Shown: positions 17,262 through 24,959 of the stretch, piece after piece | Layout: each line of letters begins with the position of its first letter | How positions within the stretch are numbered: position 1 is the stretch's first letter | Source: Clostridiales bacterium | GTDB taxonomy: Bacteria > Bacillota > Clostridia > Christensenellales > Aristaeellaceae | Direction: 5' to 3' | NCBI GenBank assembly: GCA_015056055.1 | Contig: SVHC01000009.1 | Location: forward strand, 1 to 64,000 | Length of the DNA: 64,000 nt | Translations under genes and position numbers: made by a program | Notes under the pieces: generated by a model | The model's input: the letters and a program-made list of their open reading frames with translations, nothing else | What the model was told of the DNA's origin: nothing | The model's database searches: none

Positions 17262-18129
17262 AGCGCTCATTCCACCTCGTTTTCATCTCATCATGCAAAA
17301 TCTCATACCGTTCATAGCGCCCTGCATCGATTTTTCCGGCAGCCACCTCCGCACGGACTGCGCAGCCGGGTTCCTTTCGATGGGCGCATTCGGCGAATCG
17401 GCATTCGCCTTCGAATTCGGCAAATTCGGGATACGCTTCCTTCAGGCGGATGGGCTCGATCATATCGGATTCCAGCAGGCTGAAGCCCGGCGTATCGAAA
17501 ACTCTTGCGCCTTCCACCTGAATCAGTTCGCTGTGGCGCGTGGTATGCTTGCCGCGCTCCACCTTTGCGCTGAGCTCGCCCGTTGCAAGCGTGAGCCCAT
17601 ACAGCGCATTGATCAGCGTGGATTTTCCCGCTCCGGACTGGCCGGAAAACGCATGGTCAAGACCCTTCAACGATTCGCGCAGTTCCGAAACGCCCATGCC
17701 GCTTCTGGCGCTGACCACCATAGGGCTGACATCCGCGCCCGCATACATATCTGCAAGCTCCTGCGCATGCTGCGGGTCCTCGTCCGCCTTGTTGATAACC
17801 AGTTTCACCGCTATGCCCTGAGAACGGGCAAACAGCAGCTGCCTGTCCACCAGAAGAAGATCCGGTTCGGGAGCACTTGCGGCGATCACAATCACCAGCG
17901 CATCCAGATTGGCTACCGGCGGGCGAAGCATGGCATTGCGGCGATCAATAACGGCCGTAACCCAGCCCTGCTCACCATCCGACTCAAACTGCACAATATC
18001 GCCCACAAGCGGAGTTGTGCGGGCACGGCGCAATTTGGCCTGCGCACGCAGGGTATATTCCGTTTCTCCATCCTTTACGGTATAAAAACCGCCGAGGATT
18101 TTAATTATGGTTCCGCTACTCGAAATCAT
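17254..18129 (-). CDS. rsgA: Ribosome small-subunit GTPase RsgA
   Basis: About 291 aa circularly permuted GTPase that checks late 30S maturation. There is an N-terminal OB fold, then the G domain in permuted order: INKAD (G4), SARSGMG (G5), GQSGAGKST (G1), the TTRHSELI switch and DTPGF (G3). The C-terminal zinc site is C...CAH...C. The start is uncertain: ATG 18129 gives the usual family N-terminus, while other in-frame starts at 18138 and 18141 lie deeper inside pknB. It overlaps pknB by about 14 nt, and rsgA after pknB is the canonical order. Confidence 0.93.
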   Translation of the reverse strand: MISSSGTIIKILGGFYTVKDGETEYTLRAQAKLRRARTTPLVGDIVQFESDGEQGWVTAVIDRRNAMLRPPVANLDALVIVIAASAPEPDLLLVDRQLLFARSQGIAVKLVINKADEDPQHAQELADMYAGADVSPMVVSARSGMGVSELRESLKGLDHAFSGQSGAGKSTLINALYGLTLATGELSAKVERGKHTTRHSELIQVEGARVFDTPGFSLLESDMIEPIRLKEAYPEFAEFEGECRFAECAHRKEPGCAVRAEVAAGKIDAGRYERYEILHDEMKTRWNERYD

Positions 18130-19909
18130 ACACTTCATCAACCATCAATTCATCATCCATATAGATCTGCACGCGATGTTCTCCCGCCTCCGAGCTGATA
18201 ATGGACACTTCCATAATGCCCTTAGAGCAGACCATATTGAATTTTTCTTCCCGCACTCCGCTGGGCGTGGTGATCAGAATCACTACGCGCATATCATCCA
18301 GCGGCACAGAAAAACTCACATTTGGTCTTGAGGTATATTGTTCAGGTTTGTCGCCATTGATCACAAGGTCTATCACCGTATCTTCAAAAACGCTGGTCAG
18401 ATGAACAATGCTCTGCTGAATCACAACATCCTTCGGAAAAGTTGCATCGTAACCCGTGTGGACCTGACCGATGGAAAGCATGGTTCCCTCAAGAGCAGCT
18501 TCTGCATCTTCAAGGGAAAAACCGGTAAGGTCGGGAACAATATCGCTTTTTGCGCTTATATACAGCACGCATTCACCAAGCTTTGAAGCCCAGCCACCGG
18601 GAGCCGGTTCCTGCGCAACAATGATTCCGGCCTGATAATCACTTCTTACGGTTTCTATTCTGTAATGGGAAAGGCCGCTCGCCATCAAAAGATCGCGTGC
18701 CTCCTGCTCGCCCATGGCCTCCACCTTGGGCATCACGACCCACTGAGAACCCATACTGACTACAAGATTCACAGTATCGCCCTGAATGGCCTCTGCATCC
18801 GGCGCAGGTTCCTGCGATACCACCAGACCCGCTTCAACATCTTCGGAATAGGACATGCTTATCGAACTTTCCAGCTTAAACGCCTTCAGCGAACGAATAG
18901 CATCTTCCGACGTTGCTCCCAGAACGCTGGGAACGGTCACGCTGTAAAAATATACGTCCAGCACACCGGACATAAACACCGCGGTCATCGCAGCAGCCAG
19001 GGCCACGATAAAGGCAGCGCACAATTGGATACGGCGCATATTGCGCTTTTTTCGCTGCGCTTCCATTGCAGGCGTGCGCACAAAGCCGCCCTTGGGATTG
19101 ACCAGCGCCTGTTTCAGATCCGACGCCATGGCAGCCGCACTCTGATAACGCTCACTCGGCGCCTTCAAAAGAGCCTTCTGCAGAATTTCGTCCAGCGCAC
19201 GGGGAATATCCGGATTCACACTGCGCGCCGATTTGGGCTCTTCGCCAATGTGCTTAATCGCGATGGATACCGCCGTTTCGCTGTCAAAGGGCATTTGCCC
19301 CGTCAGCATTTCATAGAGAACCACGCCCACGGAATACAGGTCGCTTTTTTCATCGGCCGTTTCTCCGCGCGCCTGTTCCGGCGAAATATAGTGCACCGAT
19401 CCGAAAACAACGCCATCCATGGTTGCCGTCAGGGTGGATGAAGTGGTAACGCGCGCGATGCCGAAATCGCCCACCTTTACATTGCCGGATTCGTCGACAA
19501 GGATATTCTGCGGCTTGATATCGCGATGAACAATATTGTTGCGGTGCGCGTGATCCAGAGCCGCGAGAATCCGCAGCGCAATGGATACCGCCTGCTTGGG
19601 CTGCATGCGCCCGACGGAGCGGATCAGCTCCTTGAGCGTGCGGCCGCGGACAAATTCCATCACGATATAAGGAACCTCGTCAAATCCGACGTCCAGAAGA
19701 TTTATGATATTTTCGTGCGCAACCTTGGCCGCAGCGCTTGCCTCGCGGCTGAAGCGGCGCACAAATTCATCGTCGTTTTCGTATTCCTGACGCAGAAGCT
19801 TGACGGCAACTTCCATCTTCTCCTGCCGGTCCCATGCGCGGTACACAACGGCCATGCCGCCCGTGCCGACGATTTCGCGCAGTTCATATCTGCCTGACAG
19901 TACACGCAT
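18116..19909 (-). CDS. pknB: PASTA-domain Ser/Thr protein kinase
   Basis: 597 aa Hanks-type kinase controlling cell-wall growth and division. Kinase domain 1-270: glycine loop GTGGMAVVY, catalytic lysine K37 in VAVKLL, HRDIKPQN with D130, and DFG at 148-150. One membrane helix (about 294-316) leads to three extracellular PASTA domains (about 322-392, 393-460, 461-525), which bind muropeptides or lipid II. After these is a further beta domain of about 70 residues that I do not recognise. It lies 1 nt after prpC, the antagonist phosphatase. Confidence 0.95.
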   Translation of the reverse strand: MRVLSGRYELREIVGTGGMAVVYRAWDRQEKMEVAVKLLRQEYENDDEFVRRFSREASAAAKVAHENIINLLDVGFDEVPYIVMEFVRGRTLKELIRSVGRMQPKQAVSIALRILAALDHAHRNNIVHRDIKPQNILVDESGNVKVGDFGIARVTTSSTLTATMDGVVFGSVHYISPEQARGETADEKSDLYSVGVVLYEMLTGQMPFDSETAVSIAIKHIGEEPKSARSVNPDIPRALDEILQKALLKAPSERYQSAAAMASDLKQALVNPKGGFVRTPAMEAQRKKRNMRRIQLCAAFIVALAAAMTAVFMSGVLDVYFYSVTVPSVLGATSEDAIRSLKAFKLESSISMSYSEDVEAGLVVSQEPAPDAEAIQGDTVNLVVSMGSQWVVMPKVEAMGEQEARDLLMASGLSHYRIETVRSDYQAGIIVAQEPAPGGWASKLGECVLYISAKSDIVPDLTGFSLEDAEAALEGTMLSIGQVHTGYDATFPKDVVIQQSIVHLTSVFEDTVIDLVINGDKPEQYTSRPNVSFSVPLDDMRVVILITTPSGVREEKFNMVCSKGIMEVSIISSEAGEHRVQIYMDDELMVDEVYDFE

Positions 19910-19910
19910 A

Positions 19911-20627
19911 TCAGGCTTCCTCCGTGGTAACGATCACGCCGGTAACATTGTCGCGGGCACCGCGCTCAAGCGCGAGGCCAATCAGGCGATCAATTTTTTC
20001 CTGATAATTGCCGCTGCCAAGAAGAATTTCGCGAATTTCCGTTTCCTCAACTTCGTTGGTCATGCCATCGGAGCAGAGAAACCAGACATCATCCTCCACC
20101 CAATCGGTGCGGGTGATATCGGGATGCACATTCATATCCACGCCCAAAGCACGGGTAATATAGTTCCGGTGCGGATAGGTTTTTGCCTGCTGCGCAGTAA
20201 GATGCCCCTGAGCAACCAGTTCGGCAACAAGGGTATGATCCTTCGAAATCTGCAAAAATTCCCCATCGCGCAGGAGATACGCCCTGCTGTCGCCAATATG
20301 CGCAAGATAAACCTCGCCCTCGCCCATCCAAACGGAAGTGAAGGTGGTACCCATGCCGCGCTTATTGACATCCTCCATAGACGCCTGATAAATCGCCATG
20401 TTTGCACATTCGAGCGCATCGCGCAGAGCATCCTCCGGCACACCGCGGGCCACACGCATGCGTTTTGCAAACAGCTCAATCGCCATTGCGCTGGCAACTT
20501 CGCCGGCCAGATGTCCGCCCATTCCGTCTGCAACCGCAGCAAAATTTTCGTCCGATGCAGGCAGATAATAGGCATCCTGATTGATTGCGCGAACCTTACC
20601 GACGTCCGATGCGCCATACACTCTCAT
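19911..20627 (-). CDS. prpC: PP2C-family Ser/Thr phosphatase
   Basis: 238 aa. Metal-binding aspartates lie in the PPM motifs NQDAYYL, VADGMGGHLAGEVAS, HIGDSRAYLL, CSDGMTNEV and RDNVTGVIV. It removes phosphates placed by the adjacent PknB kinase. GGGAGGTG precedes the ATG. A 250-nt gap separates it from rlmN upstream, unusually wide for this operon, and that gap contains a large inverted repeat. Confidence 0.95.
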   Translation of the reverse strand: MRVYGASDVGKVRAINQDAYYLPASDENFAAVADGMGGHLAGEVASAMAIELFAKRMRVARGVPEDALRDALECANMAIYQASMEDVNKRGMGTTFTSVWMGEGEVYLAHIGDSRAYLLRDGEFLQISKDHTLVAELVAQGHLTAQQAKTYPHRNYITRALGVDMNVHPDITRTDWVEDDVWFLCSDGMTNEVEETEIREILLGSGNYQEKIDRLIGLALERGARDNVTGVIVTTEEA

Positions 20628-20773
20628 GTGAAAACACCTCCCGAATTGGGCAAAAGGATAATTATCTTGATAAAGTACTACTTCCCCGTCTGCACGTCCG
20701 GAACAAACACACGGAGTAATCGATGATTGAATGAGCTAATGCAGTGGCGGAAGAATTTTGCGGCAGATGCAAA

Positions 20774-20819
20774 CTGCAAAAATCGCAGGCCTAGCGGCGC
20801 TAAGTCAAGATTTTTGCAG
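20774..20819. promoter_or_regulatory. Inverted repeat in the rlmN-prpC gap
   Basis: CTGCAAAAATC (20774-20784) and GATTTTTGCAG (20809-20819) form an 11-bp perfect inverted repeat around a 24-nt loop. On the minus strand it follows rlmN by about 60 nt. It may be an RNA processing or attenuation structure; there is no T-run for a standard terminator. The remainder of 20628-20877 shows nothing I recognise apart from a 10-bp GATAATTATC palindrome near 20657. Confidence 0.45.
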
Positions 20820-20877
20820 ACAGCAGATGTCGTAAAAGACGACGCCAATGCCGTCAGCGAATCAATCGGCGATTGCT

Positions 20878-21999
20878 CTATTCATCCGGATCCTGAATCG
20901 CGCGGCGCATCGGTGCTCGGCTTGCGCCCGTGCGCGGAGAATTGGAACCGGTACGCGGCGCGCCCGATGCCGGACGCGTGGGGGCAAAAGATGCTCCCGT
21001 GCGTGCGCGGCGCAGCTGACCGCAGGCTCCTTCGATTTCGGAACCGAGTGCGCGGCGGCGCGTGACGGAAACGCGTTTCTGCTCCAGACGGTGCATGAAC
21101 GCGTCCTGATCGCGCAGAGAAGGCGCCTTCATATTGCGTTCCTTCACGGGATTCAGCGGAATCAGATTGACATGGCACTGCAGACCGCGCAGGCGGGAGG
21201 CAAGCTCATCCGCATTGGCGAGGGAGCAGTTCACATTGTCGATCATCGTGTACTCAAAAATCACGCGGCGGCCCGTTTTGCCGACATAGTTGCGGCAGGC
21301 GTCGATCACATCGTCCATCGCATAAGTACGGGCGACGGGCATGATGCGCTTTCTGATCTCGTCGTTGGGCGCATGCAGGGAAACGCACAGCGTGATGGGC
21401 AAGTCTTCCTCCGCAAAGGCGCGCATTCTGTCTGCAAGGCCGCAGGTGGAAAGCGATACGCCGCGCAGGGACATGCCGTACTCCCGCAGGAGACGGAGGA
21501 ACTTGACCGTATTATCGTAATTGGCAAGGGGCTCGCCGCTGCCCATGAGAACGGCATTGCGCAGCTTATCACCCGAAGGCTCAAGGCGGCGGTTGACTGC
21601 CACGATCTGACCCAGCATTTCGCCGGCGGTGAGATTGCGGACGCAGCCGTCCAGTGTGGAGGCGCAGAATGCGCAGCCCATTGCACAGCCCACCTGCGTG
21701 GAAACGCACAGGGTGCTGCCGTAATGATACTTGAGCTTTACACCCTCGATGATGTTTTCATCCGGCAGGGCATAGAGATATTTTTCCGTTTCACCCTCCT
21801 GAATCGCTTCGCGGATGGTGACGGGGTTGGAGATGAATTTTTCTTCCAGTTCTTCACGCAGAGCCTTGGGAAGGTTGGACATCTCCGAAAACGGCGCGCC
21901 GCGGCGCACCCACTCGAGCACCTGCTTTGCGCGGAAGCCGCCGCCAACGGCCTCCAGCAGCTCAGCCTCGTACATCGAGAGCAATTGCGGCCTATTCAT
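20878..21999 (-). CDS. rlmN: 23S rRNA A2503 / tRNA A37 C2-methyltransferase RlmN
   Basis: 373 aa radical SAM enzyme. The cluster cysteines are C105, C109 and C112 (CAMGCAFC), and the methyl-carrying cysteine is expected in STCGL. The conserved family end is the EGACGQLRR region. After it this protein has about 40 extra residues rich in Arg, Thr, Pro, Ala and Ser (repeated RTGAS/RTGSNSP pieces). The ATG at 21999 overlaps the rsmB stop by 8 nt and has GGAG 6 nt upstream; an upstream in-frame TTG is not needed. It is part of the long operon. Confidence 0.94.
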   Translation of the reverse strand: MNRPQLLSMYEAELLEAVGGGFRAKQVLEWVRRGAPFSEMSNLPKALREELEEKFISNPVTIREAIQEGETEKYLYALPDENIIEGVKLKYHYGSTLCVSTQVGCAMGCAFCASTLDGCVRNLTAGEMLGQIVAVNRRLEPSGDKLRNAVLMGSGEPLANYDNTVKFLRLLREYGMSLRGVSLSTCGLADRMRAFAEEDLPITLCVSLHAPNDEIRKRIMPVARTYAMDDVIDACRNYVGKTGRRVIFEYTMIDNVNCSLANADELASRLRGLQCHVNLIPLNPVKERNMKAPSLRDQDAFMHRLEQKRVSVTRRRALGSEIEGACGQLRRARTGASFAPTRPASGAPRTGSNSPRTGASRAPMRRAIQDPDE

Positions 22000-23575
22000 C
22001 GCGCTCCATGCGGGCAATGAAGAAGCCCTCGCAATGGTGAATGTGGGAGTGCAGGGTGAGCATGCCGTCCTTCAGGCCGCTCTTATACTCCTCGGGAACA
22101 TCGAACTCCGCCAGATGGAAATCCGGATGACGTTCCAAGAATGCGCGAACCTGTTCCTCGTTTTCCTCGGGCAGGACGGTGCAGGTGGAATATACCAGAG
22201 CTCCGCCGGGACGCACATACTGGCAGACGGTATCCAGCAGATTTTTCTGCAGCTCGACGAGCTCATCCACCTTGGAATTGGTGTACTTATACTTGGCGTC
22301 GGGCTTGTTGCCCAGAACGCCGATACCGGAGCAGGGTGCATCCAGAAGGACCGCGTCCATCTCATTAACGGAAGATTCCTTCAGCTTGGAAGCGTCGCGC
22401 ACGGCGGGGCGCATGTTATCAAGGCCCAGTCGCTTTGCCACGGCGGTAAGAATGCGAACGCGGTGCTCATATACGTCCCATGCATGGACGCGGCCCGTTT
22501 CGTGCATGGCCTCAGCCATGGCTGCGGCCTTGCCGCCGGGAGCTGCGCATGCATCGATAATGTTCATGCCGGGCTTGGCCTTGACTGCCAGCGCGGACAG
22601 AAGGGACGGCGCGCTCTGCACGCTGTACTCTCCGGAAAGGAAGCCCTTTTCGTTTGCAAGGTTGCCCTGACCGGACACGAAATACGCACCGGGAACCGGA
22701 GCCTTTTCGAATGCCCAGCCGCGTGCGGTCATGAACTTTTCAAAAGATTCCGCATCGTGGCGCTGTGCGTTGAAGCGGATGGTTTCGCGGTGCTCGTCCG
22801 GCTTCCATGCCAGCATTTCGCGGGCAAAATCAAAGCCATAGGCCGCAATCAGTCTTTCGACCAGTGTTTCCGGCACGGAATGAGCGATGGACAGATGGCG
22901 AACCGGCTCAGCCTCCGCATCCGGAAGCTTCAGTTCGCCCGCATCCCTTGCGCGGGCAAAGGCACGCAGAACGCCGTTCACAAAGCCGGCCTGCGCGTCA
23001 AAGCCATAGCTGCGGGTAAGATTCGTCGCCTCGTTTACGACGGCGAAATCCGGAATTTTATCCATATACAGAAGCTGTGCAACGGACATGAGCAGGATGG
23101 TCATAACGACCTTATCCGGCTGCACCGCCACGAACTGCTTCAGATAGAATTCCAGCTGCATGCGGTTTTCAACGGTAGCATAGAACAGGCTCGTCGCAAG
23201 GCGGCGATCCTCATCGGAAAGGCTTACGCTTTCGATTTCGCGGTTAAGCGCGATCTGGGCGAAAGCATCCTTGTAGAATACATCAAACAGTGCGCTCAGC
23301 GCAGCGCGGCGTGCATCGGCCAGCGGCTTTTCCATGCGGGGCTTTCTGCCCATGCGCGGCCTGTCACCGTAGGGACGGTCGCCCTGCGGTCTGTCGCCGT
23401 ACGGTCTGTCACCGCGCGGCCTGTCACCATAAGGACGGTCACCGCGGGGTCTGTCACCGTAGGGACGGTCTCCACGCGGTCTGTCGCCATAGGGACGGTC
23501 GCCCATGCGGGGCTTATCGCCCGAAAAATTCCTGTCGCCGCGGGGGCGATCCATATTTTTATCGTATCCGGCCAT
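21992..23575 (-). CDS. rsmB: 16S rRNA C967 methyltransferase RsmB with repetitive N-terminal arm
   Basis: 527 aa, longer than the usual ~440 because of an N-terminal arm of about 80 residues. The arm contains five GDRPYGDRPR-type decamers (residues 25-74). Then follow a NusB-like domain (about 85-210) and the SAM methyltransferase domain with DACAAPGGK, catalytic cysteine regions LDAPCSGIG and YSTCTVLPEENE. The charged, aromatic-containing Arg-Gly-Asp-Pro-Tyr repeats look disordered and may bind RNA. The end overlaps rlmN and the start overlaps the fmt stop by 1 nt. Confidence 0.93.
   Translation of the reverse strand: MAGYDKNMDRPRGDRNFSGDKPRMGDRPYGDRPRGDRPYGDRPRGDRPYGDRPRGDRPYGDRPQGDRPYGDRPRMGRKPRMEKPLADARRAALSALFDVFYKDAFAQIALNREIESVSLSDEDRRLATSLFYATVENRMQLEFYLKQFVAVQPDKVVMTILLMSVAQLLYMDKIPDFAVVNEATNLTRSYGFDAQAGFVNGVLRAFARARDAGELKLPDAEAEPVRHLSIAHSVPETLVERLIAAYGFDFAREMLAWKPDEHRETIRFNAQRHDAESFEKFMTARGWAFEKAPVPGAYFVSGQGNLANEKGFLSGEYSVQSAPSLLSALAVKAKPGMNIIDACAAPGGKAAAMAEAMHETGRVHAWDVYEHRVRILTAVAKRLGLDNMRPAVRDASKLKESSVNEMDAVLLDAPCSGIGVLGNKPDAKYKYTNSKVDELVELQKNLLDTVCQYVRPGGALVYSTCTVLPEENEEQVRAFLERHPDFHLAEFDVPEEYKSGLKDGMLTLHSHIHHCEGFFIARMERDE
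23354..23503 (-). repeat. 30-bp tandem repeat within rsmB
   Basis: Five in-frame 30-bp units encode GDRPYGDRPR or a close variant. Units differ by a few synonymous and one nonsynonymous change (Gln for Arg). Copy number is likely variable between strains. Confidence 0.85.
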
Positions 23576-24486
23576 CAGATATTCAACCTTTCTCCTACGG
23601 TAATGCGTTTGCCCAGAAGATATGCGCGTGCTTCCATGCGCTTTGCATTCGGAGCCTGAATTTCAACCAGTTCAACCGCGCCATCCGCGCATGCCACGAT
23701 CAGGCCGCCCTTTGCATCCGCGCGAAGGACAACGCCGGCTTCGCCGCTGCCTTCGGCAGAGCGAACGCGGTACACCTTTAATGCGCCGCAGCGCGCACCC
23801 GGCCACGGGGTTACGCCGCGCACGAGATTGATGATCTCCTGCGCAGGTTTATTGAAGTCGATCTCGCCGATTTCGCGGCTGAGCATCGGTTCATGCGTCA
23901 TTTCCGCCTCGTTCTGCGGAACGGGCGTGATGGAATCGAGATTTTTGAGCGTTTCGATCAGAAGATCTGCGCCCATATGCGAAAGCCGCTCGGTCAATTG
24001 GCCTGCATCTTCCTCTTCGCCGATGGGAGTCTCGGCCTTGAGAAGCATTGCGCCGGTATCCACGCCTGCATCCGTGAGCATGGTGGTAACACCTGCGACC
24101 TTATCGCCCAGAATGATCGCCCAGTTGATGGGCGCCGCACCCCTGTGACGCGGAAGCAGCGAGGCATGCACATTCACGGTGCCGAACTTCGGCACGGCAA
24201 GCAGCCTTTTGGAAAGGATCTGGCCAAACGCGGCGGTTACCACCACATCGGGTTCCAGTGCGCACAGGCAATCGTAGCCTTCCTGAGCACGCAGTCTTTC
24301 AAACTGGAAAACCGGGATGCCCAGCTCCAGTGCGCGCGCCTTGACCGGCGGCGGCACCAGCTTGTGCCCACGACCGGCAGGACGATCGGGCTGGGTGATT
24401 ACGCCCACGATTTCATAGCCGTTTTCCGCCAGCGCGTCAAGCGACGGCACGGCAAAATCCGGCGTACCCATAAAAACGATACGCAT
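23575..24486 (-). CDS. fmt: Methionyl-tRNA formyltransferase
   Basis: 303 aa. It formylates initiator Met-tRNA with 10-formyltetrahydrofolate. The catalytic region is NVHASLLPRHRGAAPINWAI followed by the DAGVDTGAM loop; the N-terminus is [18 protein letters not shown]-terminal OB-like domain is present. It overlaps def by 1 nt; the pair adds and removes formyl groups at protein N-termini. Standard place in the operon. Confidence 0.97.
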   Translation of the reverse strand: MRIVFMGTPDFAVPSLDALAENGYEIVGVITQPDRPAGRGHKLVPPPVKARALELGIPVFQFERLRAQEGYDCLCALEPDVVVTAAFGQILSKRLLAVPKFGTVNVHASLLPRHRGAAPINWAIILGDKVAGVTTMLTDAGVDTGAMLLKAETPIGEEEDAGQLTERLSHMGADLLIETLKNLDSITPVPQNEAEMTHEPMLSREIGEIDFNKPAQEIINLVRGVTPWPGARCGALKVYRVRSAEGSGEAGVVLRADAKGGLIVACADGAVELVEIQAPNAKRMEARAYLLGKRITVGERLNI

Positions 24487-24947
24487 TATTCCTCTTCCCC
24501 CCGAAGCTCGCCAACGACCTTGTCCACATAGACAATGCCGTCCAGATGGTCGAGCTCATGGCACAGCGCGATGGCCAAAAGACCTTCGCCGGTGACCTCG
24601 ATTTCCTTGCCGCGACGGTTCATTGCGCGGACAGTGACCTTTTCGGGGCGTTCCACATCGCCACGGCGACCGGGGACGCTCAGGCAGCCTTCCGCGTTGG
24701 TCTGCTTGCCTTCGGCGGCGATGATTTCGGGATTGATCAGCTCAAGGAGGCCGTCGCCGACATCGATTACGACTACGCGCCGGAGCACGCCAACCTGCGG
24801 CGCAGCCAGACCCACGCCATCCGCAGCGTACATCGTCTCCGCCATATCGTCAAGCAGCACCTTGATGCGCTTATCCACCTCTGCTACGGGGCGGGAAGTT
24901 TTGCGCAGGGTTTCATCGCCAAGTTTCAAAATCCTCCGGATTGCCAT
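24486..24947 (-). CDS. def: Peptide deformylase
   Basis: 153 aa metalloenzyme that removes the formyl group from nascent proteins. All three family motifs are present: [18 protein letters not shown] (metal cysteine) and HELDHLDG (two metal histidines and the catalytic glutamate). It has type 1 length. It lies between priA (12 nt upstream) and fmt. Confidence 0.97.
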   Translation of the reverse strand: MAIRRILKLGDETLRKTSRPVAEVDKRIKVLLDDMAETMYAADGVGLAAPQVGVLRRVVVIDVGDGLLELINPEIIAAEGKQTNAEGCLSVPGRRGDVERPEKVTVRAMNRRGKEIEVTGEGLLAIALCHELDHLDGIVYVDKVVGELRGEEE

Positions 24948-24959
24948 GGTTATCCTCCG

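Noticed and set aside
20657..20666. GATAATTATC palindrome before prpC as an operator
   Set aside because: A 10-bp AT-rich palindrome is too likely by chance and no promoter hexamers are placed around it.
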